Of a stretch of DNA of 64,000 bases, positions 25,054 through 33,055 are shown in pieces. How positions within the stretch are numbered: the first letter of the stretch is position 1; each line of letters opens with the position of its first letter. Position numbers and translations under genes: made by a program. A model generated the notes under the pieces. The model did no database searches and was not told where the DNA came from. It saw only the letters and a program-made list of their open reading frames with translations. Source of the DNA: an uncultured Prevotellaceae bacterium (GTDB taxonomy: Bacteria > Bacteroidota > Bacteroidia > Bacteroidales > Muribaculaceae); the NCBI GenBank assembly GCA_900318335.1, contig ONKF01000009.1, forward strand, positions 17,869 to 81,868. Reading direction: 5' to 3'.

Positions 25054-27510
25054 TTATTCCAGTTCCACCACCGTGATGCCGGCTCCACCGAATTGCACAT
25101 GCTCGTCACGGTAGGACTTCACGCCGTTCACACTATGTAGATACTCGCGGATTGCGACCTTCAGGGCTCCCGTTCCTGTACCGTGCAGGATGCGCACCCG
25201 CTGGGCACTGAACTGGATAGCATCGTCGATAAAATAGGTAATGGCCTGCAATGCCTCATCGGCGCGCATACCGCGAACATCGATATCGGGCTTGAAATTC
25301 AACTGGCGGGCACGTATCTCGTCGGTCGTGCTGCGGCCAAGCGACTCGGCTTTGGGCATCTTCTCCTTGCGCATGGTTCGCTCCACCTTGTCGGCCTCGA
25401 TGCGGGTTTTGATGTTACCAAAAGCAACCAGCGCATATTTCTCATCAATGCTGATGAGTGTCCCCACGGTTGTCGTGCCCTTGAGCACTACATTATCGCC
25501 GGCCTGCAAGGGGCGGTCTTTGGCAACCGACTGGGAGGCCGCTTTTTTCTTGGGTGGTTTGCGGTGGGCCTTATCTTTGGGTGTGAGTTCCTTCAGGCGG
25601 GTGGGCACTTCGGGTTCCTCGGCATTGAGGCGTTGCTTGAATTCGTCGAGCTGGCGCCGCAATTCCTTGGTGCGCTCCTTCTCGGCCTGTTCCCGACGTA
25701 TTTCCTTGATGGTACGCTCAATCTGGGCATTGCTGCCTTGCAGGATTTCCTGGGCCTCAGCTCGGGCATCATGAATGATCTGGCGATGCTCAGCACGAAT
25801 GTTGTCCAGACGCTCGTCATAGCTGGCAATCATCTGGTCAAGACGTTTCTCCTTAGCCCTGATATCCTGGCGCTTGTTCTCCCAGTAACGGCGGTCACGC
25901 ACGATATCAAGCAGATACTTGTCCATATTGATATAGTCGCTACCCACAATCTCGCTCGCCTTGTCGATGACCTGCTGCGGCAACCCAGTCTTACGGGCAA
26001 TCTCGATGGCAAACGAACTGCCCGGATAACCTATCGATAACTGGAACAGGGGCTGCATGCGCTGGCGGTCATAGAGCATTGCTCCGTTGATCACGCCGTC
26101 GGCTTCGTCGGCAAAATGCTTCAGATTCTGGTAGTGGGTCGTTACCACACCCATTACCTGATGCTCATTGAGCTGCTCGAGAATCGATTGGGCAATGGCA
26201 CCGCCTATCTGGGGCTCGGTGCCGCTACCCATCTCATCGATCAGGATGAGGGTCTCCTTGCCGCCCTTAGACAGGAACAACTTCATGTTCTGCAAGTGGC
26301 TGCTATAGGTACTCAAGTCATTCTCGATACTCTGCTGGTCGCCGATGTCGATAAAGATGTCGCGGAAGATACCCATGTGGGAATTATCCCTTAATGTGGG
26401 CAACAAGCCACATTGCATCATGTATTGAACCACTCCCACGGTCTTGAGGCACACCGACTTGCCACCGGCATTGGGGCCGGAAATCACCAGGATGCGGTCC
26501 TGCTTATTCAGGTTGATGTTGAGCGGCACCACCTCTTTTCCCTGGGCCCGTAACGACAGCATCAGCGCGGGATGAATGGCTGTGTACCACTCAATGACGG
26601 GTTTGCGGTCCACATGGCACAACTGTGCTCCCACATCGCGTGCAAACAATGCCTTGGCACGGATAAAGTCCAATTGCCCCAATGTTTCCAGCACGCCTGC
26701 CAGTTCATCGAGGTGGGGACGGATCTGGTCGGTCACCTCGGTGAGAATGCGGATAATCTCACGTGCGATCTCGGCTTCGGTCTCGCGGATGCGGTTATTG
26801 GCCTCGACGATGGCATCAGGCTCAATAAACACGGTCTTTCCCGTCGCACTCTCATCGTGGACGATACCGTGCAGTTTACGCTTGTTCATAGCACTCACGG
26901 GCAACACCAAGCGGCCGTCGCGCAACGACGGTTGCACGTCGTTGTCCAAAATGCCATCCTGCTTGCCCTGGCTGATAATGCGGCGCAAGGTGCCGTTGAT
27001 GCTGCTGGTAACACGGGCGATGGCCGTGCGCAGTTCCTGCAAGTGGGGAGATGCGGTGTCCTTGATATTGCCCGCCTTGTCGAGCACGTGCCCGATAGCG
27101 GCGCTCAGTTCAGGGAAAGCCTGCATGCCACCAGTCAACTCACGCAGCCGCGGATAGGGTGTGCCGCCCTCGCCATCGGTGGCGAAGAAACGGACCACCT
27201 GACCCACGGTCACCAACAGGCGTTGCAGGTCAAACAGCCTTTCGGCCGACAGGAAGGTGCCTGGTGTGGAAATCTCCTTGAGAACGACACGCAGGTCGAA
27301 GTAATAGCTCAAGGGGAACTCCCTACCCGTCTGCACAATAGACAAGAATTCGTTGGTCTCTTCCAACCAGCGGATAACCTCGTCACGGCGGGTCGAAAAA
27401 CGCAGCCGGGGCACATTGGCAGCTCCTAACGAACTAACACAATGACGCTCCAGCTCACGCCTCACGGCATCAAAGCCTATTTTGCTCTCAAAATTTGAGG
27501 GATAAATCAT
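25054..27510 (-). CDS. mutS2: Endonuclease MutS2
   Basis: An 818-residue protein. It has a MutS-like clamp and ATPase with Walker A ISGPNAGGKSV, a long coiled-coil linker, a basic region, and a C-terminal Smr nuclease domain (DVRGMRADEALQA and LHGTGTGALKVAIREYL). MutS2 acts in recombination control and ribosome rescue in different species. The start MIYPSNFESKIGFD at 27510 matches the conserved family N-terminus and lies only 4 nt after a -7 box, so the mRNA may be leaderless. Confidence 0.95.
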   Translation of the reverse strand: MIYPSNFESKIGFDAVRRELERHCVSSLGAANVPRLRFSTRRDEVIRWLEETNEFLSIVQTGREFPLSYYFDLRVVLKEISTPGTFLSAERLFDLQRLLVTVGQVVRFFATDGEGGTPYPRLRELTGGMQAFPELSAAIGHVLDKAGNIKDTASPHLQELRTAIARVTSSINGTLRRIISQGKQDGILDNDVQPSLRDGRLVLPVSAMNKRKLHGIVHDESATGKTVFIEPDAIVEANNRIRETEAEIAREIIRILTEVTDQIRPHLDELAGVLETLGQLDFIRAKALFARDVGAQLCHVDRKPVIEWYTAIHPALMLSLRAQGKEVVPLNINLNKQDRILVISGPNAGGKSVCLKTVGVVQYMMQCGLLPTLRDNSHMGIFRDIFIDIGDQQSIENDLSTYSSHLQNMKLFLSKGGKETLILIDEMGSGTEPQIGGAIAQSILEQLNEHQVMGVVTTHYQNLKHFADEADGVINGAMLYDRQRMQPLFQLSIGYPGSSFAIEIARKTGLPQQVIDKASEIVGSDYINMDKYLLDIVRDRRYWENKRQDIRAKEKRLDQMIASYDERLDNIRAEHRQIIHDARAEAQEILQGSNAQIERTIKEIRREQAEKERTKELRRQLDEFKQRLNAEEPEVPTRLKELTPKDKAHRKPPKKKAASQSVAKDRPLQAGDNVVLKGTTTVGTLISIDEKYALVAFGNIKTRIEADKVERTMRKEKMPKAESLGRSTTDEIRARQLNFKPDIDVRGMRADEALQAITYFIDDAIQFSAQRVRILHGTGTGALKVAIREYLHSVNGVKSYRDEHVQFGGAGITVVELE

Positions 27511-27514
27511 AGCA

Positions 27515-27522
27515 CAAAGGTA
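27515..27522 (-). promoter_or_regulatory. -7 box directly before mutS2
   Basis: TACCTTTG on the minus strand. Its last base is 5 nt from the first base of the ATG. Confidence 0.55.
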
Positions 27523-27600
27523 GTCATTTTTCCTCATTCAGCGAAATAATGTAGAAAATTGGCCATATCGCAATAGATTCAAATTAATCTGCTTTTGTTT

Positions 27601-27629
27601 TTGACTTGCAGAAATATTTTATAATTTTG
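27601..27629 (+). promoter_or_regulatory. Promoter of a candidate small RNA
   Basis: TTGACTTGCAG (27601-27611), 10 nt, TAATTTTG (27622-27629). The upstream part resembles the TCGACTTGCAC element at 12508 and 21524. Confidence 0.6.
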
Positions 27630-27635
27630 CCGCAA

Positions 27636-27750
27636 TAATCGGGAATCCCTTTCCCGGTTATAACATCATCAATCAAATCTTATCTATCCGATTCTGGAAA
27701 AAACTACGCCCCGTCGACGGTTTCCATGCCAGCAACGGGGCACTTTTTTT
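27636..27750 (+). ncRNA. Candidate small RNA (about 115 nt)
   Basis: No open frame of note. A promoter stands just upstream. The 5' part has a CGGGAA/TTCCCG hairpin near 27640-27657. The 3' end is a terminator: GCCCCGT (27708-27714) pairs with ACGGGGC (27735-27741), followed by AC and seven Ts. A separate promoter for the next gene lies at 27769-27801, so the transcript looks independent of that gene. I do not recognise an RNA family; the position divergent to mutS2 and upstream of a C1 peptidase does not reveal a target. Confidence 0.6.
27708..27750 (+). terminator. Terminator of the candidate small RNA
   Basis: A 7-bp GC-rich stem with a 20-nt loop, then ACTTTTTTT. Confidence 0.75.
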
Positions 27751-27768
27751 GCATTTTGTCATTCCAAA

Positions 27769-27801
27769 TTGCCCTACTTTCAAAAATAATGATTACATTT
27801 G
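27769..27801 (+). promoter_or_regulatory. Promoter of the C1 peptidase gene
   Basis: TTG (27769-27771), 22 nt, TACATTTG (27794-27801). It leaves a leader of roughly 50 nt. Confidence 0.6.
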
Positions 27802-27859
27802 CAAGTTATATTCTTAGAAAAAGTAATTAACCTAATATATTAATAACTAACTCAACTGT

Positions 27860-29065
27860 ATGAAGAAATTATTTTTAGCACTGCTCGCTTCGGCTATCGC
27901 TATTAACGTCATGGCCGACGACAAGGTTGTCGTTCCCGACAGCACTGGTTTCAAGTTCACCGACACCAAGGTTATCCGCCACACTCCCGTCAAGGACCAG
28001 AACAAGTCCGGTACGTGCTGGTGCTACTCGACCAACTCCTTCTTTGAGAACGAGATCCTGCGCCTCACCGGCAAGGAGGTTCACCTGAGCGAGGGTTTTG
28101 TCGTTAACCACTGCTATTATGACAAGGCCATTAAGTACATCCGCATGGATGGCACCATCAACTTCGCCGAAGGTGGCGCTGCCGAGGATGTGCCCTACGT
28201 ATGGCGCAAATACGGTATGGTGCCCAACGAGGTGTACACCGGCATGACCTATGGTGACAAGAAGTTCGACACCAGCGAGCTGACCGCTTTGCTGAAAGGT
28301 TACGTTGGCACCATCAACAAGAACAGTCGCGGCAAGCTCACTCCCGCCTGGATGGACGGTCTGAAGGGCATTCTCGACGGTTACATGGGCAAGATGCCAG
28401 AGACCTTCGTCTATGAGGGCAAGACCTACACCCCGCAGACTTGGGCTGCCAGCCTGGGCCTGAACATGGACGATTATGTACCCATCGCATCGTTCACCCA
28501 CCACCCCTACTATCAGCCCTTCGTCCTTGAGGTGGCCGACAACTGGTTGTGGTCCAGCTATCAGAACGTACCCATCGACGAGCTGCTCGAGATTGCCAAC
28601 TATGCTATCGACAACGGCTACAGCATCGCTTGGGGCTCTGACGTGAGCGAGAAAGGCTTCAAGTGGCGCAATGGCTATGCTATCCTGCCCGTCAAGAAAG
28701 AGGTTCCCGATGCAGCCGGTACCGACATGGCACGCTGGGCTCAGCTGAGCGACAAGGACCGTGAGGCCGAACTTTGGGACATCAAGGGCCCGGTAAAAGA
28801 GCAGTGGGTAACCCCTGAAGAACGTCAGGAGATGTTCGACAACAAGGAGACCACCGACGACCATGGTATGGTTATCATGGGCAAGGCTGTTGACCAGGAA
28901 GGCAACAAGTACTTTAAGGTACAGAACAGCTGGGACACCAACCAGCTCTATGAAGGCTACTTCTACTGCAGCGAGGCCTTCTTCCGTGCCAAGACTTTGA
29001 ACATCCTCGTTCACAAGGATGCCATCCCCGCCAAGATTGCCAAGAAGATGGGTATCAAGAAGTAA
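27860..29065 (+). CDS. Secreted C1-family cysteine peptidase (bleomycin hydrolase-like)
   Basis: A 401-residue papain-fold peptidase of the aminopeptidase C/bleomycin hydrolase type. The catalytic Cys is C53 in QNKSGTCWCYS, the His lies in DDHGMVIMG near residue 335, and the Asn in KVQNSWDTN. A signal peptide (MKKLFLALLASAIAINVMA) predicts export, whereas classical members are cytoplasmic; exported forms are known in Bacteroidales. It has its own promoter and a strong terminator. Confidence 0.93.
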   Translation: MKKLFLALLASAIAINVMADDKVVVPDSTGFKFTDTKVIRHTPVKDQNKSGTCWCYSTNSFFENEILRLTGKEVHLSEGFVVNHCYYDKAIKYIRMDGTINFAEGGAAEDVPYVWRKYGMVPNEVYTGMTYGDKKFDTSELTALLKGYVGTINKNSRGKLTPAWMDGLKGILDGYMGKMPETFVYEGKTYTPQTWAASLGLNMDDYVPIASFTHHPYYQPFVLEVADNWLWSSYQNVPIDELLEIANYAIDNGYSIAWGSDVSEKGFKWRNGYAILPVKKEVPDAAGTDMARWAQLSDKDREAELWDIKGPVKEQWVTPEERQEMFDNKETTDDHGMVIMGKAVDQEGNKYFKVQNSWDTNQLYEGYFYCSEAFFRAKTLNILVHKDAIPAKIAKKMGIKK

Positions 29066-29096
29066 TTCCATCTCTTAGCAAAAGCGAAAGACCATC

Positions 29097-29137
29097 GAGG
29101 CCTGCAAACATGTCGGTTTGCGGGCCTCCGTGTTTAT
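29097..29137 (+). terminator. Terminator of the C1 peptidase gene
   Basis: A 13-bp stem with one G-T pair (GAGGCCTGCAAAC at 29097-29109, complement at 29116-29128), then a T-rich stretch. Confidence 0.75.
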
Positions 29138-29154
29138 TTGCGGCAGACACGGTA

Positions 29155-29184
29155 TTGACATTTGCTAATAATGTATTAACTTTG
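29155..29184 (+). promoter_or_regulatory. Promoter of the GT-C-like membrane protein gene
   Basis: TTG (29155-29157), 19 nt, TAACTTTG (29177-29184). The ATG is 29 nt downstream. Confidence 0.65.
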
Positions 29185-29213
29185 CATGCAGTAACTTCAA
29201 TATTGACCCGATC

Positions 29214-30758
29214 ATGATAACCGACCGACTTGACCACGCACGACGCAGCGTGCCTGCCATTTTAGCAATTATCGGCTTTGCAATACTTGCTATACTGCTC
29301 ACCTCGTGGGACTCCTACCTGTATGACCTGTGGCAACACCACGATGTCATCTGGTTCTACGCCTGTGGGAAGGCATGGATGAACGGCATGACACCCTATG
29401 TCGATTTTGCTGACAGCAAGGGACCTCTGCTGTGGCTCATCTATGGTATCGGTTACCTGTTGAGTCCCCACGATTACGTGGGATGTTTCTGGATAGGGTG
29501 CGTGCTCTATGCCGTCATTTTTTACTACTGCTACAAGTGCGCGCTCATTTTCACGCGCGACGTGCGCCTCTCGCTGGTTGCAGTGGTGCTGTCGGCATTG
29601 TTCTTCCTCAGCTATTTTACCCACATCGAGGTGCGCACCGAGGACTTCTGCTATCCTGCTATGTTGGCCGTACTCTACAGGTTCATGCGACACACTTTCC
29701 TCCACGAGGAGAGCCGCCGCTTTGCCCGTCAGTCAGCCATTGTGCTTGGAGTGGCATTAGGCTATACTTTTCTTATCAAGTACAGCTGCACGCTCATGCT
29801 CGCCATCTTCATCCCCTACTTTTGCATCGTGGTGCCAAGCCGATGCAGCTACTCCGTCTGGCGAGCCATTGGGTGGTGCATCCTCGCTGCTGTGCTCACT
29901 ATCCTGCCAATGGTCATCGTCCTGGCTGTACAGGGATGCCTGGGTGAATTCATTAACGAGTATTTCCTGGTTACGGCCAGCACATTTGACAACATGAACG
30001 GCACGTGGATTACCGCCAGGGGGGTGTTGATGATGTTCTTAGGCAAGCGCCTGGCCATCTTCTCCCTGCTCATGATTGCGGGCATGATTTTGTACTTGAT
30101 GCGCGCCACAACCCACCGCATTTGGGCCGTGTTAGCCTTTATCTGGTTTTTAGCTGTCATCATGCTCAACGGTACAGATGCCATCTACTTCAACGTCCTC
30201 TCGGTATTCACCGTGCTTTTTGCCGGAATCATCGCACAGTTGCTTGGGCGCTGGTTCCACCACTGGGCCGTCATCCTGCCGTTGGCCATAGCCGTTCTTG
30301 CCCCATTGTTCTACATGACCGACCGTTCGTCGTTGTTCAACAGCCGCACCCCGCAGCAGGAAGCCTGGCACTACTACGCCAATCTGATGCAACAATATGA
30401 CAAGCCCCGCACGCTCTACCTGATGTGCCATGACCATGGCGAAGGCGTTCCCAGCGAGGCTCTACCCGCATGTAAGTATTGGAGCCTGCAAGTGGGTTAC
30501 ACCCAAGAAATGCTCAATGACCAACTTGATGCCGTCAAGCAGCACCGCAGCGACGTCGTCTTTGTCATGTCTGACAACGCCGAGATGGTCGCACTTCTCG
30601 ATGCCACGGGCTATCACCGCTATGACTTCACCGACGCTGGTATCGGTGATAAGCAGTACCCGCGCTATATCCTCTACAGCCGCCGTCCGTGTGACACCAA
30701 AGCCTTCAAGGTTCCCTCTCCCACTGACATCTTGCTGAAACGCCACAAACTTTCATGA
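29214..30758 (+). CDS. Polytopic membrane protein, GT-C glycosyltransferase-like
   Basis: A 514-residue protein with 9-11 hydrophobic helices and a C-terminal soluble part (about 380-514). The first periplasmic loop has YVDFADSKGPLLWLIYGIGY, similar to the D-x-K-x-P loop of ArnT/PMT-like glycosyltransferases that use lipid-linked sugars. The match is by pattern only. It is a single-gene unit with its own promoter. Confidence 0.65.
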   Translation: MITDRLDHARRSVPAILAIIGFAILAILLTSWDSYLYDLWQHHDVIWFYACGKAWMNGMTPYVDFADSKGPLLWLIYGIGYLLSPHDYVGCFWIGCVLYAVIFYYCYKCALIFTRDVRLSLVAVVLSALFFLSYFTHIEVRTEDFCYPAMLAVLYRFMRHTFLHEESRRFARQSAIVLGVALGYTFLIKYSCTLMLAIFIPYFCIVVPSRCSYSVWRAIGWCILAAVLTILPMVIVLAVQGCLGEFINEYFLVTASTFDNMNGTWITARGVLMMFLGKRLAIFSLLMIAGMILYLMRATTHRIWAVLAFIWFLAVIMLNGTDAIYFNVLSVFTVLFAGIIAQLLGRWFHHWAVILPLAIAVLAPLFYMTDRSSLFNSRTPQQEAWHYYANLMQQYDKPRTLYLMCHDHGEGVPSEALPACKYWSLQVGYTQEMLNDQLDAVKQHRSDVVFVMSDNAEMVALLDATGYHRYDFTDAGIGDKQYPRYILYSRRPCDTKAFKVPSPTDILLKRHKLS

Positions 30759-30814
30759 ACAGTCATCATTACACCAAATCAAGGAAAACGCTTCACTGTT
30801 CACCAAAAAAGTAT

Positions 30815-30822
30815 TACCTTTG
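30815..30822 (+). promoter_or_regulatory. -7 box upstream of ridA
   Basis: TACCTTTG, 50 nt before the ATG. The -33 element is weak. Confidence 0.5.
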
Positions 30823-30872
30823 TAGTATCTAATTAACTCACATTATTAACAACAATACAACTTATCAAATCA

Positions 30873-31250
30873 ATGAAAGCATTAAACACCGATAAGGCAC
30901 CCGCTGCCATTGGACCTTACAGCCAAGCTATCCGCACTGGTAACATCGTATTCGTATCGGGCCAGCTGCCCATCATCCCCGAGACCGGAGCATTCCCCGA
31001 GGGTGGTATCAAGGAACAGACCCACCAGAGCCTTAAGAATGCCCGGGCTATCCTCCAGAGCGAGGGTCTCGACCTCAAGGACGTGGTTAAGACCACGGTA
31101 TTCCTCAGCGACATCGCCAACTTCGGCCCCATGAATGAGGTTTACGCCGAGTATTTCACCGCCCCCTATCCTGCACGCTGCGCTTTTGCCGTCAAGGACC
31201 TCCCCAAGGGTGCCCTCGTCGAGATCGAGCTCATTGCCGAGGCTCTCTAA
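30873..31250 (+). CDS. ridA: RidA-family enamine/imine deaminase
   Basis: A 125-residue protein of the YjgF/YER057c/UK114 family that hydrolyses reactive enamines such as 2-aminoacrylate. It shows IGPYSQAI near the N-terminus and the catalytic Arg in PYPARCAFAVKDLPKGALVE, with the closing Glu in IELIAEAL. The length is standard. A perfect terminator follows. Confidence 0.95.
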   Translation: MKALNTDKAPAAIGPYSQAIRTGNIVFVSGQLPIIPETGAFPEGGIKEQTHQSLKNARAILQSEGLDLKDVVKTTVFLSDIANFGPMNEVYAEYFTAPYPARCAFAVKDLPKGALVEIELIAEAL

Positions 31251-31285
31251 GCATTCACGAGCAATTACTGCCCCCATTATATTAT

Positions 31286-31320
31286 AGAAGCGCCATCAAC
31301 CGATTGGCGCTTCTTTTTTT
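31286..31320 (+). terminator. Terminator of ridA
   Basis: A perfect 10-bp stem (AGAAGCGCCA at 31286-31295, complement at 31305-31314), 9-nt loop, then a run of Ts. Confidence 0.9.
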
Positions 31321-31396
31321 ACCCAAATCCATCAAGTCTTTTTTCCTCCCATCATCTATTCTCGGAATATCTGTTCTCTATTATCCAAAAAAATGC

Positions 31397-31404
31397 TATC
31401 TTTG
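31397..31404 (+). promoter_or_regulatory. -7 box upstream of gpmI
   Basis: TATCTTTG, 47 nt before the ATG. Confidence 0.5.
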
Positions 31405-31451
31405 CAGTTCCAAAAATCAGGTAAAAAACATTTTAAGGTAAAATTTCTATT

Positions 31452-32975
31452 ATGGCAAAGAAAGCTTTATTGATGATATTGGACGGCTGGGGTGAGGGCC
31501 CCAACGGTCAGAGCAACGCGATTTACAGTACTCCCACTCCCTATCTTGACTTCCTGCGCGCAGCCTATCCCCACAGCACGCTCAAGGCGTGTGGCGAGGA
31601 TGTGGGTCTGCCCGATGGCCAGATGGGTAACAGCGAGGTGGGTCACCTGAACATTGGTGGCGGCCGCGTGGTTTATCAGGACCTGGTGAAAATCAACAAG
31701 AGCATCCAGGATGGTTCCATCATGAAGAACCCCGAGATTGTCAATGCCTACACCTATGCCAAGGAGCATGGCAAGGCACTGCACATCATGGGACTGACAA
31801 GTACCGGTGGAGTACACAGCTCACAGGACCACTTGATGGCACTGTGCGACATCGCTAAGGAATACGGTCTGGAACGGGTGTATGTTCACTGCTTTATGGA
31901 TGGCCGTGACACCGATCCCGAGAGTGGCAAGGGATTTGTCAACACTGTTGCTGAGCACTGCAAGCAGAGTGCGGGAACAGTCGCCACCGTCATTGGACGC
32001 TACTATGCTATGGACCGCAACAACAACTGGGACCGCATTAAGGTGGCATACGATATGCTGACCGCTGGAGAGGGCAAGAAGAGCGATGACATGGTTAGAG
32101 CCATCCAGGAATCCTATGACGAAGGCGTGACCGATGAGTTCATCAAGCCCATCGTCAACTCTACCGTCGATGGCCGCATCCAGGAGGGTGACGTGGTGAT
32201 TTTCTTCAACTTCAGGAATGACCGCGCCAAGCAGATTACCATCGCTTTGACCCAGAAGGATATGCCTGAAGAGGGCATGAAGATTATCCCCGGCCTACAG
32301 TATTACTGCATGACCCCCTATGATCCTACCTTCAAGGACATGCATATTCTTTTCCCCAAGGAGAATGTGGACAACACGCTGTCAGAATACCTGTCGAGTC
32401 AAGGCAAGCGTCAGTTACACATTGCCGAGACCGAGAAATATGCTCACGTGACCTTCTTCTTCAGCGGCGGTCGCGAACAGCCATTCGACGGCGAGGACCG
32501 TATCCTGGTTCCCTCACCCGATGTGGCTACCTATGACCTGAAGCCTGAGATGAGCGCCTATGAGGTACGCGACAAGTTGGTGGCTGCCATCCGTGAGGAC
32601 AAGTATGACTTTATCGTGGTCAATTATGCCAACGGCGACATGGTGGGACACACGGGTGTATATGGTGCTATCACCCAGGCAGTCAAGGCTGTTGACCGCT
32701 GCGTGCACGACACCGTCGAGGCGGCCCGCGCCACTGGCTATGAGGTAATCATCATCGCCGACCACGGCAACGCCGACCACGCCATCAACAGTGACGGTAC
32801 TCCCAACACTGCCCACTCATTGAATCCTGTGCCCATCATCTACGTCACTGAGGACCCCGAGCTCATCATCAACACCGGCCGCCTGGCCGATGTGGCGCCC
32901 TCGATTCTGCAGATCATGGGACTGCCCCAACCCAAGGAGATGACTGGCCACGGCCTGATTGACGTGACAAAGTGA
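31452..32975 (+). CDS. gpmI: 2,3-bisphosphoglycerate-independent phosphoglycerate mutase
   Basis: A 507-residue glycolytic enzyme of the alkaline phosphatase superfamily that interconverts 3- and 2-phosphoglycerate. The phosphoserine is S61 in [42 protein letters not shown] and IADHGNADH carry the metal and substrate ligands. The length is typical. Confidence 0.98.
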   Translation: MAKKALLMILDGWGEGPNGQSNAIYSTPTPYLDFLRAAYPHSTLKACGEDVGLPDGQMGNSEVGHLNIGGGRVVYQDLVKINKSIQDGSIMKNPEIVNAYTYAKEHGKALHIMGLTSTGGVHSSQDHLMALCDIAKEYGLERVYVHCFMDGRDTDPESGKGFVNTVAEHCKQSAGTVATVIGRYYAMDRNNNWDRIKVAYDMLTAGEGKKSDDMVRAIQESYDEGVTDEFIKPIVNSTVDGRIQEGDVVIFFNFRNDRAKQITIALTQKDMPEEGMKIIPGLQYYCMTPYDPTFKDMHILFPKENVDNTLSEYLSSQGKRQLHIAETEKYAHVTFFFSGGREQPFDGEDRILVPSPDVATYDLKPEMSAYEVRDKLVAAIREDKYDFIVVNYANGDMVGHTGVYGAITQAVKAVDRCVHDTVEAARATGYEVIIIADHGNADHAINSDGTPNTAHSLNPVPIIYVTEDPELIINTGRLADVAPSILQIMGLPQPKEMTGHGLIDVTK

Positions 32976-32996
32976 CCATAGCCAACAAACCATAGA

Positions 32997-33036
32997 AATC
33001 CGCCAGCGCAGCCATTGTTGCACTGGCGGATTTTAT
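32997..33036. terminator. Terminator between gpmI and the subtilase gene
   Basis: A perfect 10-bp stem (AATCCGCCAG at 32997-33006, complement at 33023-33032), followed by TTTAT. It lies between convergent genes and may work both ways. Confidence 0.75.
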
Positions 33037-33055
33037 AATCAAGGATATCAATAGG

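Noticed and set aside
27875-29071. Minus-strand open frame of about 400 codons opposite the C1 peptidase
   Set aside because: The peptidase on the plus strand has signal peptide, catalytic residues, promoter and terminator; the antisense frame has none.
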